Positions 26,935-34,897 of a stretch of DNA of 64,000 bases are shown here, piece by piece (within the stretch, counting starts at the first letter, position 1; every line of letters starts with the position of its first letter). Position numbers and translations under genes: made by a program. This DNA comes from Lichenicola sp050954785 (GTDB lineage Bacteria > Pseudomonadota > Alphaproteobacteria > Acetobacterales > Acetobacteraceae): NCBI GenBank assembly GCA_050954785.1, contig JBPBQO010000155.1, positions 1 through 64,000 of the forward strand. Direction: 5' to 3'. The notes beneath the pieces were generated by a model, which had not been told where the DNA came from, ran no database searches, and saw only the letters and a list, made by a program, of their open reading frames with translations.

Positions 26935-27801
26935 ATGAACCAAGCGGTCTCAACCCTTTCCGGCAGCACTCCCGGCCCGATCGCCTTCCAGGGCCGGCCC
27001 GGCGCCTATTCCGACCTGGCCTGCCGCACCGCCTATCCCGGCCGTGTCACCCTGGGGTGCGAGACATTCGCTGCCGCTATCAAGGCGGTGCATGACGGTG
27101 CGGCGGACCTGGCGATGCTCGCCTGCGAGAACAGCCTCGCCGGGCGCGTCCCCGACATCCATTCGCTGCTGCCTGAAAGCGGCCTGCATATCGTGGGCGA
27201 GCATTTCCAGCGCGTGGAACATTGCCTGCTTGGCGTACCCGGCGCGTCGATCAACGACGTCCGGCGGCTGCATACGCATTCCGTCGCGATGGCGCAGGTG
27301 CGTCGCCTGATCGACGAGCTCGCACTCGAGCCGGTGATCGAGTTCGACACCGCCGGTGCCGCCGAACTGGTCGCCGGCTGGGGCCGGAAGCAGGATGCGG
27401 CGATCGCCTCCTCGCTGGCGGCCGACCTGAACGGGCTGGTGATCCTGCGCCGCAATGTCGAGGATGCGGCGCACAACACCACCCGCTTCTATGTCGCGGC
27501 GCGCGAGCCGCTCTCGCCGCCGCCCGGACAGCCGGACACGATGACGACGATCCTGTTCCGGGTCGGGAACGTTCCGGCTGCGCTCTACAAGGCGCTCGGC
27601 GGCTTCGCTACCAATGGCGTCAACATGACGCGCATCGAGAGCTACATGCTCGACGGCTTCTTTGCGTCGTCACAGTTCCTGCTCGAGGTGGATGGCCATC
27701 CCGGAGATGTTGGGCTGGCCAATGCGCTCGACGAGCTTCGGTATTTCTCGACGGCCCTTACGATACTCGGCAGCTACACGAGGTCGCCGTTCCGCGGCTG
27801 A
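26935..27801 (+). CDS. pheA: Prephenate dehydratase
   Basis: Converts prephenate to phenylpyruvate in phenylalanine synthesis. The 288-aa monofunctional enzyme begins IAFQGRPGAYSDLA; the catalytic block is NTTRFYVAAREPL, and LACENSLAGRVPDIH is the conserved substrate segment. Residues 205-288 are an ACT domain with the allosteric region ESYMLDGFFASSQFLLEVDGH. In most enzymes this reads ESRP; the change to ESYM is common in alphaproteobacteria. ATG 26935 is preferred; GTG 26920 would add five residues. It is divergent from the cytochrome gene. Confidence 0.92.
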   Translation: MNQAVSTLSGSTPGPIAFQGRPGAYSDLACRTAYPGRVTLGCETFAAAIKAVHDGAADLAMLACENSLAGRVPDIHSLLPESGLHIVGEHFQRVEHCLLGVPGASINDVRRLHTHSVAMAQVRRLIDELALEPVIEFDTAGAAELVAGWGRKQDAAIASSLAADLNGLVILRRNVEDAAHNTTRFYVAAREPLSPPPGQPDTMTTILFRVGNVPAALYKALGGFATNGVNMTRIESYMLDGFFASSQFLLEVDGHPGDVGLANALDELRYFSTALTILGSYTRSPFRG

Positions 27802-27816
27802 CAGGCGCCATCCGCA

Positions 27817-28716
27817 TCAACCGCGGCCGCCGATTAATCGGCCGCTCAGGAAATTCTCTGTAGCCGCCAGCGTTGCCGCGAACCAGCGTCCCCCGGCTAC
27901 TCCCGGATTGAAGAAGCCATGACCGGCATCCGGATAGGCGAGCAGGGTGCAGGAGCGGCCATACGCCGACACGGCGTTGCAGAAAGCTTCGACCTGTCCG
28001 ATCGGTACCAGGCGGTCATCGATGCCGTGCATGATCAGCATCGGCGGATAGGTGGCAGCCTCGTGGGTAACCGGCGAGACAGACCGGATGTCGGACGATG
28101 ACAACGTCGCGAAATGCCCGGCCAGATCGCCATCCGCAAGATCGACGACAGGGTTGAACAATACCAAGGCATCGGGACGGACCGCCGGGTCAGTGTCGAA
28201 CGCTGTCGAAAGTGCAAGCTGGCCGCCTGCGGATCCGCCACCCGCCGCGACGCGGTGCGGATCGATCGAGAGTTCGTCGGCATGAGCCCGAACGAATCTC
28301 ATCGCCGCCGCGGCATCGCCCATGCCTGCTCGCGGATCGACACCGTCGCGACACAGAACGCGGTAATCGACCAGGATCGCTGTAATGCCCAGGTCGGCCA
28401 ATGCTCGCGCCTGCGGGTCGAACTGGCCGATCGAGCCATATAACCAGCCACCGCCGAAAAACAGCAGAATGGCCGGCGCCTTCCTGCCAGGAGGGACGTT
28501 CTTTGCCGGAAGAACATGCAACAGCAACGCCCGTTCGGCCGCCTTCCTGTAGGGAACTGGACGATACCCCCACAGCCGGACCGGCTGTGGGGCCGCTTTG
28601 TCGCCGATGCCGATACAGGCGCGCGGCTCCGCCCGGGCCGGCTGTCGCGCCCCCGACGCAGCGGCGAACACCAAGCCGGCAATGGCAATCATTGCGCGCG
28701 CTCCAGAACGCAGCAT
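27817..28716 (-). CDS. Secreted alpha/beta hydrolase (esterase-like)
   Basis: A 299-aa protein with a signal peptide (residues 1-29, ending ARA). It has the esterase/lipase features LLFFGGGWLYGS (oxyanion region), the nucleophile elbow GGGSAGGQLALS (Ser about 165), an acid in HGIDDRLVP and the catalytic His in YPDAGHGFFNP. This is closest to the BD-FAE/hormone-sensitive-lipase-like group. It starts directly after the stop of the TonB-dependent receptor with no gap, so it belongs to the sulfatase operon and may de-esterify the same imported or surface compound; that is inference. Confidence 0.85.
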   Translation of the reverse strand: MLRSGARAMIAIAGLVFAAASGARQPARAEPRACIGIGDKAAPQPVRLWGYRPVPYRKAAERALLLHVLPAKNVPPGRKAPAILLFFGGGWLYGSIGQFDPQARALADLGITAILVDYRVLCRDGVDPRAGMGDAAAAMRFVRAHADELSIDPHRVAAGGGSAGGQLALSTAFDTDPAVRPDALVLFNPVVDLADGDLAGHFATLSSSDIRSVSPVTHEAATYPPMLIMHGIDDRLVPIGQVEAFCNAVSAYGRSCTLLAYPDAGHGFFNPGVAGGRWFAATLAATENFLSGRLIGGRG

Positions 28717-31113
28717 TCAGAGCTTCACACCGAACGTGAACCCGAACATCAGCGGATTGCCGACCTGCGCCGTTAGTGGCGAGCTTCCAGCCAGGAGCGT
28801 GAAGTATTTCTTGTCGGTCGCATTGTGGACCCAGCCGGAAAAGTCCCAGCGCCGGTTTTCCGGACGAATTCCGAGCGTGAGATTAAGCAGGCCATAGCCG
28901 TTGATCCGGCTATAGATCGAGTCGTTGGTCGCGGAGAAGTTCGACGATTGGAGCGTGGTCGTGGCGCCGCCGTAGCCGATCAGGTTGCTCCCGTTCAGAT
29001 GCGAGATCGGGTGCTCGTACTCGAAGCCCAAAACGCCGCTCCATTTGGGCACCAGCGCCAGTCGCGATCCGGTAAAATTGCAGGAGGCGTTGTTGCTGTT
29101 CTCGATCGCGCACGGTGCGCTGTTGAACGAGCTGTAATAGGCATCGTCATAGCTCAGCGACGAAAATACCGACAATCCACGCATCGGGATCGCCCGGACA
29201 TCCGTCTCGAAACCGCGTGTCGTTGCCGATTTCGCATTGGCCAGATAGGTGAGGGCGGTTCCGGCCGAGTTGTAGACCACGAGAGACGTCTGGTAGTTGT
29301 GGTCCACCATCCAGAATGCATCGGCATTGAAAATAAGCCTGCCGTGCAGGAAGCTCGACTTGTAGCCCATCTCGTAATCATCGAGATATTCGGAGTCGAC
29401 CGTCGCAGGAACGTTCGGCGCCAGGCCGATCAACAGCACGCCTCCCGACTTCTGCCCACGTGAGTAGGTGGCATATCCAAGCTGGTCGCCGGTGATGTGG
29501 TAGGTCAGCGTCATCGATGCCGAGATCAATCCGTTATCATGCTTGAGAGCCTGGTAGGGATTTGTCGCAAGCTGGGCATTGCGCTGGGCCAACGCCTGGG
29601 CCCGCATGGATGTCGGTAGTTGCGAGAGGTCCTGGCCACCCGACAGCACCTGCAGGAAGCTGCCGTTCTTGGTCTCATATGTGTAACGAAGCCCGCTGGT
29701 CAGATCCAGCCTGGGCACGATGTGCCAGGTGCCGTTCGCATACACCGAATAGGAATTCGTGGTCGGCTTCTCCCTCGATGTAACGGAGACGCCGTTCAGC
29801 GCGGCATTCGTCGTTGCGATCGCTTGCGCCGTCGCGGTCGGCGAGGCGTTGTATGCGGCATAGTCCGACCCGAACGTCTTGCGCGAATGATCGTCGACTT
29901 CTTCCCAGAGGTAGAACAGGCCGGCACTATAGTCGAACACCGGACTGGCCGGTGAAGTCAGGCGAAATTCCTGGGTAAACTGGTGCTGGTAATTCTGGGC
30001 TCCGTTCGCACTGAGCTGGTCGAGCCCGGTCGCGTCGGCATCCTGGCGTGGATAGAAGTTCCACAGCGAGCCGGCTGAAATGGACGAAAGCGTATAGGTG
30101 TTGAGGTTGTAGTCTGCATGAACGCTCAGGTTGGCGTCTTCGGACCGGATGAACTGCTCGCTGTTGATATCCGAGTTGAGCGCATAGGCGTTGGGGGATG
30201 GGAAATTATAGTGCAGCCGGCGTGCACGATCGAGAAAGTTGTTCGAAATCGCCTTGCCGTTCGCATAATGCGTTACAGTTCCGTTGTAGAGGCTGACGCC
30301 GCCTGAATTGGTATCGTGGTTGTACCCGCCGATAACCCTGATCTGCAGGTTGCCGGCATCGTCCGGCCGCAGCAGCAGTTGCCCGCGAATGCCCCGTGAG
30401 AGGTCGCCATTGTAGGTCTGTCGCGTATCGACGTTCGTTATGTAGCCGTTCACCGCCGACTGGAAATAATCCAGACTGAAGGCGGCCTTGTCGGACCCCA
30501 GGATGTTGTTCGAATAATCCGCCTTGATCTGGTATTCGCCATAGTCGCCGACCTGGGTTTCCAGTTCGGCACGTTGCTTGAAGGATGGCAGGCGCGTCTC
30601 GATCTGGATGGCGCCGGAGGTATTGTCCATGCCGCCCAGCGTTGCTTGCGGCCCCTTCAGGACCGTGATGCTCTCGAGCTCCGGAATATTGAGCACACTG
30701 CTTCCGGGACGGCTCTGGTATATGCCGTCGATATAGATCGCCACGCCGCTTTCGAGTCCGTCGGTGCCGGTCGAGGCGGCGCCGAGACCGCGGATATTGA
30801 TCGTCGTATTGCGCACGTTCGAGGACTGGAACTGGACGCTCGGTTCCAGGCGCAGTGCCTCCGGAAGATTGGTGATCTGGTTAAGCTGGATCTGCTTCTT
30901 GTCGACTGTGGTGGCCGAGACCGATCGGCTTTGAAGATGGGTTCTGACCGATCGGGTTCCCCGAACCTCGACGGCCTCCTCATTCTGCGTCCGCTGCGCC
31001 TTCGATGGCGTAGACTGTGTAGGTGTGACGGTCTGCGCCACGGCCACGCCGGGGACGGCCGACAACGCCACCAGCGCGCACGACAGGATGCGCGTGGAGT
31101 ATCGCGATTTCAT
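28717..31113 (-). CDS. TonB-dependent outer-membrane receptor
   Basis: A 798-aa receptor with a signal peptide ending VAVAQ. Plug domain about residues 60-190 (ATTVDKKQIQLNQITNLPEALR, VNI-RGLG-like NIRGLGAAST, VLKGPQATLGG), then a 22-strand barrel ending PLMFGFTFGVKL. The N-terminus has no STN domain, so no sigma-signalling partner is expected. It lies 23 bases downstream of the sulfatase gene and abuts the esterase gene. The context suggests uptake of an organic or sulfated molecule rather than an iron siderophore; the ligand is unknown. Confidence 0.9.
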   Translation of the reverse strand: MKSRYSTRILSCALVALSAVPGVAVAQTVTPTQSTPSKAQRTQNEEAVEVRGTRSVRTHLQSRSVSATTVDKKQIQLNQITNLPEALRLEPSVQFQSSNVRNTTINIRGLGAASTGTDGLESGVAIYIDGIYQSRPGSSVLNIPELESITVLKGPQATLGGMDNTSGAIQIETRLPSFKQRAELETQVGDYGEYQIKADYSNNILGSDKAAFSLDYFQSAVNGYITNVDTRQTYNGDLSRGIRGQLLLRPDDAGNLQIRVIGGYNHDTNSGGVSLYNGTVTHYANGKAISNNFLDRARRLHYNFPSPNAYALNSDINSEQFIRSEDANLSVHADYNLNTYTLSSISAGSLWNFYPRQDADATGLDQLSANGAQNYQHQFTQEFRLTSPASPVFDYSAGLFYLWEEVDDHSRKTFGSDYAAYNASPTATAQAIATTNAALNGVSVTSREKPTTNSYSVYANGTWHIVPRLDLTSGLRYTYETKNGSFLQVLSGGQDLSQLPTSMRAQALAQRNAQLATNPYQALKHDNGLISASMTLTYHITGDQLGYATYSRGQKSGGVLLIGLAPNVPATVDSEYLDDYEMGYKSSFLHGRLIFNADAFWMVDHNYQTSLVVYNSAGTALTYLANAKSATTRGFETDVRAIPMRGLSVFSSLSYDDAYYSSFNSAPCAIENSNNASCNFTGSRLALVPKWSGVLGFEYEHPISHLNGSNLIGYGGATTTLQSSNFSATNDSIYSRINGYGLLNLTLGIRPENRRWDFSGWVHNATDKKYFTLLAGSSPLTAQVGNPLMFGFTFGVKL

Positions 31114-31136
31114 GGATTGCTCGATTTGTCGAAGGT

Positions 31137-32582
31137 TCAGGCGGCGATCGGGTATTCGGTATTCGGGACGTGCAACCGACGCATCATGCTGGCCAGTTCC
31201 GCGGCGATCGCAGGCTGATCGGCGGCCCGGTCATGTGTCTCCGCCGGATCGGTCGTTAGGTCGTAAAGTTCGATGGTATCGGTATGCGGAAGCCTGACGG
31301 CTTTCCAGCGACCATGACGAATTGCCTGGCAGAATGAGGGTTCGTACGTTTCCCAATAGAGATGCCGTTCGGGAAGCCTTCCATGCCCATGCAGCAAGGG
31401 TGAAAGATCCGTCCCGTCCAGGCCGACTGCCGGATCGGCGCCGACGATGCCGAGAGCGGTCGGCAGGAAATCCGGATGATAGACCGGTGTCGCGTCGACC
31501 CGCCCGGCTGCGATCCGGCCCGGCCAGCGCGCCAGCAGCGGCACGCGGATACCGCCTTCGTAGAGGTCGCGTTTATAGCCGCGCAACTGGCCGTGCGAGT
31601 CGAAGAAGCTGACGACTTCCGTCTGCTCGGCGGTGGGCTCGGACCGCGGCCCGTGATCCGACGAGAAGAAGACGATCGTGTCGCGATCGAGACCCGTGTC
31701 GGCCAACGTCTGCAGAACGCTCCCGACGCCGAGGTCGAGCATCTCGATCATCGCCGCATAGGTCTTCTCGCTCTTGCCCCAGGTCTTTCCTGCATAGGCT
31801 CCGAAAGCCGGCGTGACATAGGGGCTGTGCGGCGCGTTGTAGGCCAGTGTCAGGAGAAACGGTGCGTCCTTGTGCCGCCGGATGAAATCGCACGCCTGGT
31901 CGGTGCAGATATCGGTTTCATAGACCGCCTGTCGGCCGCCCTCGTTGGCGGGGATGTCGTGCAGTTCGGTTCCCGCATACCATTGGGTCGGAAAATACCC
32001 TTGTGTCGTCTCGGTTTGCGTCAACCAGCCGTCGAACTCGTCGAACCCGTGCGCGGTTGGCACGGCCTTTGGATTGTAGCCGTCGAGATGCCACTTTCCG
32101 ACCAGTCCGGTTACATAACCCGCCGCCTGCAGATGGGTCGCGACGGTCGGTTCTCCATTGGCCAGGCTTGCACGCCTGATCTTCTCACGGCCTTTGTTGC
32201 CGAGAATGCCGCCTGCAAGCGCGAAGTTGTCGCGAATGGACGCATGACCCATGTGCCGGCCGGTCATGAGGGCGCAGCGCGATGGGGAGCAGATCGGTGC
32301 GCCACCATAGGCTTCGGTGAAACGAATGCCTTCGGACGCGAGGCGATCGATATTGGGTGTTCGGATCTTGTTCTGTCCATAGCAGCCAAGATCGTAAACG
32401 CCGAGATCGTCCGCGATAATGTAGACGATGTTCGGACGTCGCGATGCCGATACGGAAGCACTGCTCGCACGCGACGCCACTGCGGTGCCCAGGGTTGCCG
32501 CGGCGCTCAGCAGGAGACTGCGGCGAGTGGTCGGCTGGTGCCGGGACACGAGAGAATCTGACACGGCATCATCGCGGATCAT
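31137..32582 (-). CDS. Arylsulfatase-type sulfatase, Cys-type, exported
   Basis: A 481-aa sulfatase. The N-terminus has a twin-arginine signal (TTRRSLLLSAAATLG), so the folded enzyme is likely exported by Tat. The active-site motif is CSPSR (Cys98 to be converted to formylglycine, Arg102), metal ligands are Asp58/Asp59 in IADDLG and the later SSDHGP, and HGFDEFDGW is conserved in arylsulfatase A-like members. Cys-type sulfatases need formylglycine-generating enzyme, which is the next gene on the other strand. First gene of the sulfatase-receptor-esterase unit. Confidence 0.93.
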   Translation of the reverse strand: MIRDDAVSDSLVSRHQPTTRRSLLLSAAATLGTAVASRASSASVSASRRPNIVYIIADDLGVYDLGCYGQNKIRTPNIDRLASEGIRFTEAYGGAPICSPSRCALMTGRHMGHASIRDNFALAGGILGNKGREKIRRASLANGEPTVATHLQAAGYVTGLVGKWHLDGYNPKAVPTAHGFDEFDGWLTQTETTQGYFPTQWYAGTELHDIPANEGGRQAVYETDICTDQACDFIRRHKDAPFLLTLAYNAPHSPYVTPAFGAYAGKTWGKSEKTYAAMIEMLDLGVGSVLQTLADTGLDRDTIVFFSSDHGPRSEPTAEQTEVVSFFDSHGQLRGYKRDLYEGGIRVPLLARWPGRIAAGRVDATPVYHPDFLPTALGIVGADPAVGLDGTDLSPLLHGHGRLPERHLYWETYEPSFCQAIRHGRWKAVRLPHTDTIELYDLTTDPAETHDRAADQPAIAAELASMMRRLHVPNTEYPIAA

Positions 32583-32604
32583 TTAAAACGCAACATAATC
32601 TGTA

Positions 32605-32631
32605 TACCATCTTCAATGCGCACAGATGGTA
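32605..32631. promoter_or_regulatory. Perfect inverted repeat in the sulfatase/FGE divergent promoter
   Basis: TACCATCT and AGATGGTA are perfect 8-base arms around an 11-base spacer, a T-N11-A-like geometry, within the 87 bases between the divergent sulfatase and FGE starts. It is probably an operator for a regulator not present in the window. Confidence 0.5.
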
Positions 32632-32669
32632 GTGTTATTCCAAACCTGTCAACCCCGGCTGGACATCGT

Positions 32670-33626
32670 ATGAACAATCCTTTTCCATGCTGTTCTCCAT
32701 CGAAAGACAGTGGTTCGATCGAGCAGCGTCAGACTTCGGTGTTGCTCCGTGAGACGTCGGACGACGCACGGTCAATGGTCACGATCGCCGCCGGTCGTTA
32801 CGAAATCGGTTGTATCGGAGCCGAAAGCCGGGCTGCGGATGGTGAAGGCCCGATCAGGACCGTCTCGCTCGATGCGTTCAGGATCGACGTTGCGGCAGTC
32901 AGCAATATCCAATTCGCCGATTTCGTCGCGTCGACCGGTTACGTGACCGACGCCGAGCGGGGTGGCTGGTCCTATGTGTTCCACACGCTGGTCTCGACTC
33001 GGCAAGCCAAGCGACGGGTACCCGGGCAACTGCCTGACACCCCCTGGTGGCTGCCGATCAAGGGGGCCTCCTGGCGCCATCCGGAAGGGCTGGGGTCGCA
33101 TCTTGGCCGCCGTGGCGACCACCCTGTGGTTCATGTGTCGTGGCAGGATGCGCGAAACTATGCCGCCTGGGCCGGGAAGCGCCTGCCGACGGAAACCGAG
33201 TGGGAGGTAGCGGCCCGCGGCGGCGAAGCTGGCAGAACCTACCCCTGGGGAGACGAACTCACGCCGAACGGGCTGCATCGATGCAATATCTGGCAGGGAG
33301 ACTTTCCGCTGTCCGATACGGCCGAAGACGGCTTCGCCGGCACGGCGCCGGTACAGTCGTTCGAGCCGAACGGTTACGGGCTGTTCAACATGGTCGGGAA
33401 TAGCTGGGAATGGTGTGCCGATTGGTGGAGCAGGGATTGGCACCAGACAGACAGCGCTGAGACGAGGGACAATCCGGGCGGTCCTGCAAGCGGCGAGACG
33501 AGAGTGATCCGCGGAGGATCGTTCCTCTGCCACCGGTCCTATTGCAACCGCTATCGCGTCTCGGCACGAAGCGCCAACACGCCGGACAGCACCACCTCGC
33601 ATACCGGGTTCCGCTGCGCCGGTTGA
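32670..33626 (+). CDS. Formylglycine-generating enzyme (sulfatase maturation)
   Basis: SUMF1-type oxidase that converts the sulfatase active-site Cys to formylglycine. The 318-aa protein ends in the copper-binding block RGGSFLCHRSYCNRYRV with paired Cys287 and Cys292, the same C-x4-C spacing as in characterised enzymes, so it should be catalytic rather than an EgtB or PvdO relative. Other family marks are HPVVHVSWQDARNYAAWAGKRLPTETEWE (core), YPWGDE and WEWCADWW. ATG 32670 is preferred because it has the compact N-terminus; ATG 32616 is also possible. The N-terminal CCSPSK resembles the sulfatase motif. Divergent from the sulfatase. Confidence 0.93.
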   Translation: MNNPFPCCSPSKDSGSIEQRQTSVLLRETSDDARSMVTIAAGRYEIGCIGAESRAADGEGPIRTVSLDAFRIDVAAVSNIQFADFVASTGYVTDAERGGWSYVFHTLVSTRQAKRRVPGQLPDTPWWLPIKGASWRHPEGLGSHLGRRGDHPVVHVSWQDARNYAAWAGKRLPTETEWEVAARGGEAGRTYPWGDELTPNGLHRCNIWQGDFPLSDTAEDGFAGTAPVQSFEPNGYGLFNMVGNSWEWCADWWSRDWHQTDSAETRDNPGGPASGETRVIRGGSFLCHRSYCNRYRVSARSANTPDSTTSHTGFRCAG

Positions 33627-33698
33627 TGCTTCGGCGAATGAACCCGATCGCCCCCGGTCCGGTGTGGTGGCAGTTCGCCGGATCTACGGTCTCGGCGG

Positions 33699-34886
33699 TC
33701 ATGGGCTGCGACGGCGGCGCGCCCGCCGTTTGCGTTCCCATATCATCACGCCGGTCACAGCGAGCCCAGCCGTGGCCAGGCCGGCAAAGGCTACAAGGAC
33801 GCGGCCGGTAAATCCCAGGATCTGTCCGCTATGCCAGGGAAACTGGATCTGCATCACCAGATCCCCGGCGCGTCCACTGCCCGGCATCTCCATCTGCGCC
33901 ACGCGTCCGGTCTGCGTGTTTATGGTGACCGTTGGCCGGCCGAGCCCCGTGCCGCGTTCCGCGGCCGACCGGAAGAAGAACACGCTCGCCAGATGCGCGT
34001 CCGGCATCACGAACACCCCGCCCGCGTCGCCGTGCCAACCCTGCTTGTGCATTACCTCATCGGCCAGGGCGACGATCGCGTCGGTATCGGGTTCGGGGTG
34101 TGCCGTCCCCGCGTCCGGTGGCGTGGCCGGCTGTGCGACAGGGAGCAGGGACGTCACCAGCGGGTGGAACAGCGGCCCGTCGAGCGCGATCGCAAAACCG
34201 CTGATCGCAATCCCGAGCAGCACGAGCCAGAGCCAGAGTGCAACGGCGCGATGCAGGTCGAACATCAACCTGAAGCCGCGACGCGCGGTCTCGATCCGCC
34301 AGCCGCGTCGCCAGCCGCGCAGCCACTCGACGGCACGACGCGGCACACCGCGCCGTCGAATCGGCGGCAGAGTCAGCAGGAGGCCGACAACGCAGTCGAC
34401 CGACCAGATGGCCGACAGCAACCCCATGATCCATTGCCCGGGCGTGCCAAGGCCGATCGTGTAGTGGAAGCGATAAAGGAACGGGATGAGTGCGCGGCGG
34501 GAGAAGCAGCACGCATCCGAGTTGCGGCCGCCGAGCAGGTCGCCGGTTGCGGGATCGAGGAACAATTCGTTCGCAGCCAGGGCGAACGGATGGCTCGTCG
34601 CCGGATCGGTTCGTGGCTGGACATAGGCGCGGACGCTTTGCCCGTCCGGCGGGTGAAACAGCATGTAGCCCAGTTGCGCATGCGGCGCCTGCGCTTGCAG
34701 GCGTCGTACGAGTGTCGCGGGGGCAAGCGTCGCCCCGGGGACACGCGCATCGAACAGGTCGGGATTGAGCTGTGCATCGATGGCGTCGTGGAAGGCGGCG
34801 ATACTGCCGGTAAGGCCCGCCATCGTGACGAACCCAGCCAGCAACAGCCCGACCCATCGATGCGCACGCAACAGCCAGCGGCGCAT
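33699..34886 (-). CDS. PepSY-domain membrane protein (iron-uptake associated)
   Basis: A 395-aa inner-membrane protein with PepSY_TM architecture: about four membrane helices, the first at WVGLLLAGFVTMAGLTGSIAAF (residues about 11-32), others near residues 155-180, 215-240 and 365-385, and large periplasmic loops. Conserved histidines occur at the helix ends (LRAHRW, YRFHYTIG, FDLHRA, FPWHSG), typical of heme-binding membrane reductases of this family. It starts 11 bases after the siderophore receptor, so probably reduces or releases imported ferric complexes. A longer start 22 codons upstream lies inside the receptor gene and is rejected. Confidence 0.87.
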   Translation of the reverse strand: MRRWLLRAHRWVGLLLAGFVTMAGLTGSIAAFHDAIDAQLNPDLFDARVPGATLAPATLVRRLQAQAPHAQLGYMLFHPPDGQSVRAYVQPRTDPATSHPFALAANELFLDPATGDLLGGRNSDACCFSRRALIPFLYRFHYTIGLGTPGQWIMGLLSAIWSVDCVVGLLLTLPPIRRRGVPRRAVEWLRGWRRGWRIETARRGFRLMFDLHRAVALWLWLVLLGIAISGFAIALDGPLFHPLVTSLLPVAQPATPPDAGTAHPEPDTDAIVALADEVMHKQGWHGDAGGVFVMPDAHLASVFFFRSAAERGTGLGRPTVTINTQTGRVAQMEMPGSGRAGDLVMQIQFPWHSGQILGFTGRVLVAFAGLATAGLAVTGVMIWERKRRARRRRSP

Positions 34887-34897
34887 GAGTCGCTGGA

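Noticed and set aside
27823..27845. GCGGCCG/CGGCCGC inverted repeat taken as a terminator between pheA and the esterase
   Set aside because: It lies inside the 3' end of the esterase coding sequence and has no T-run.
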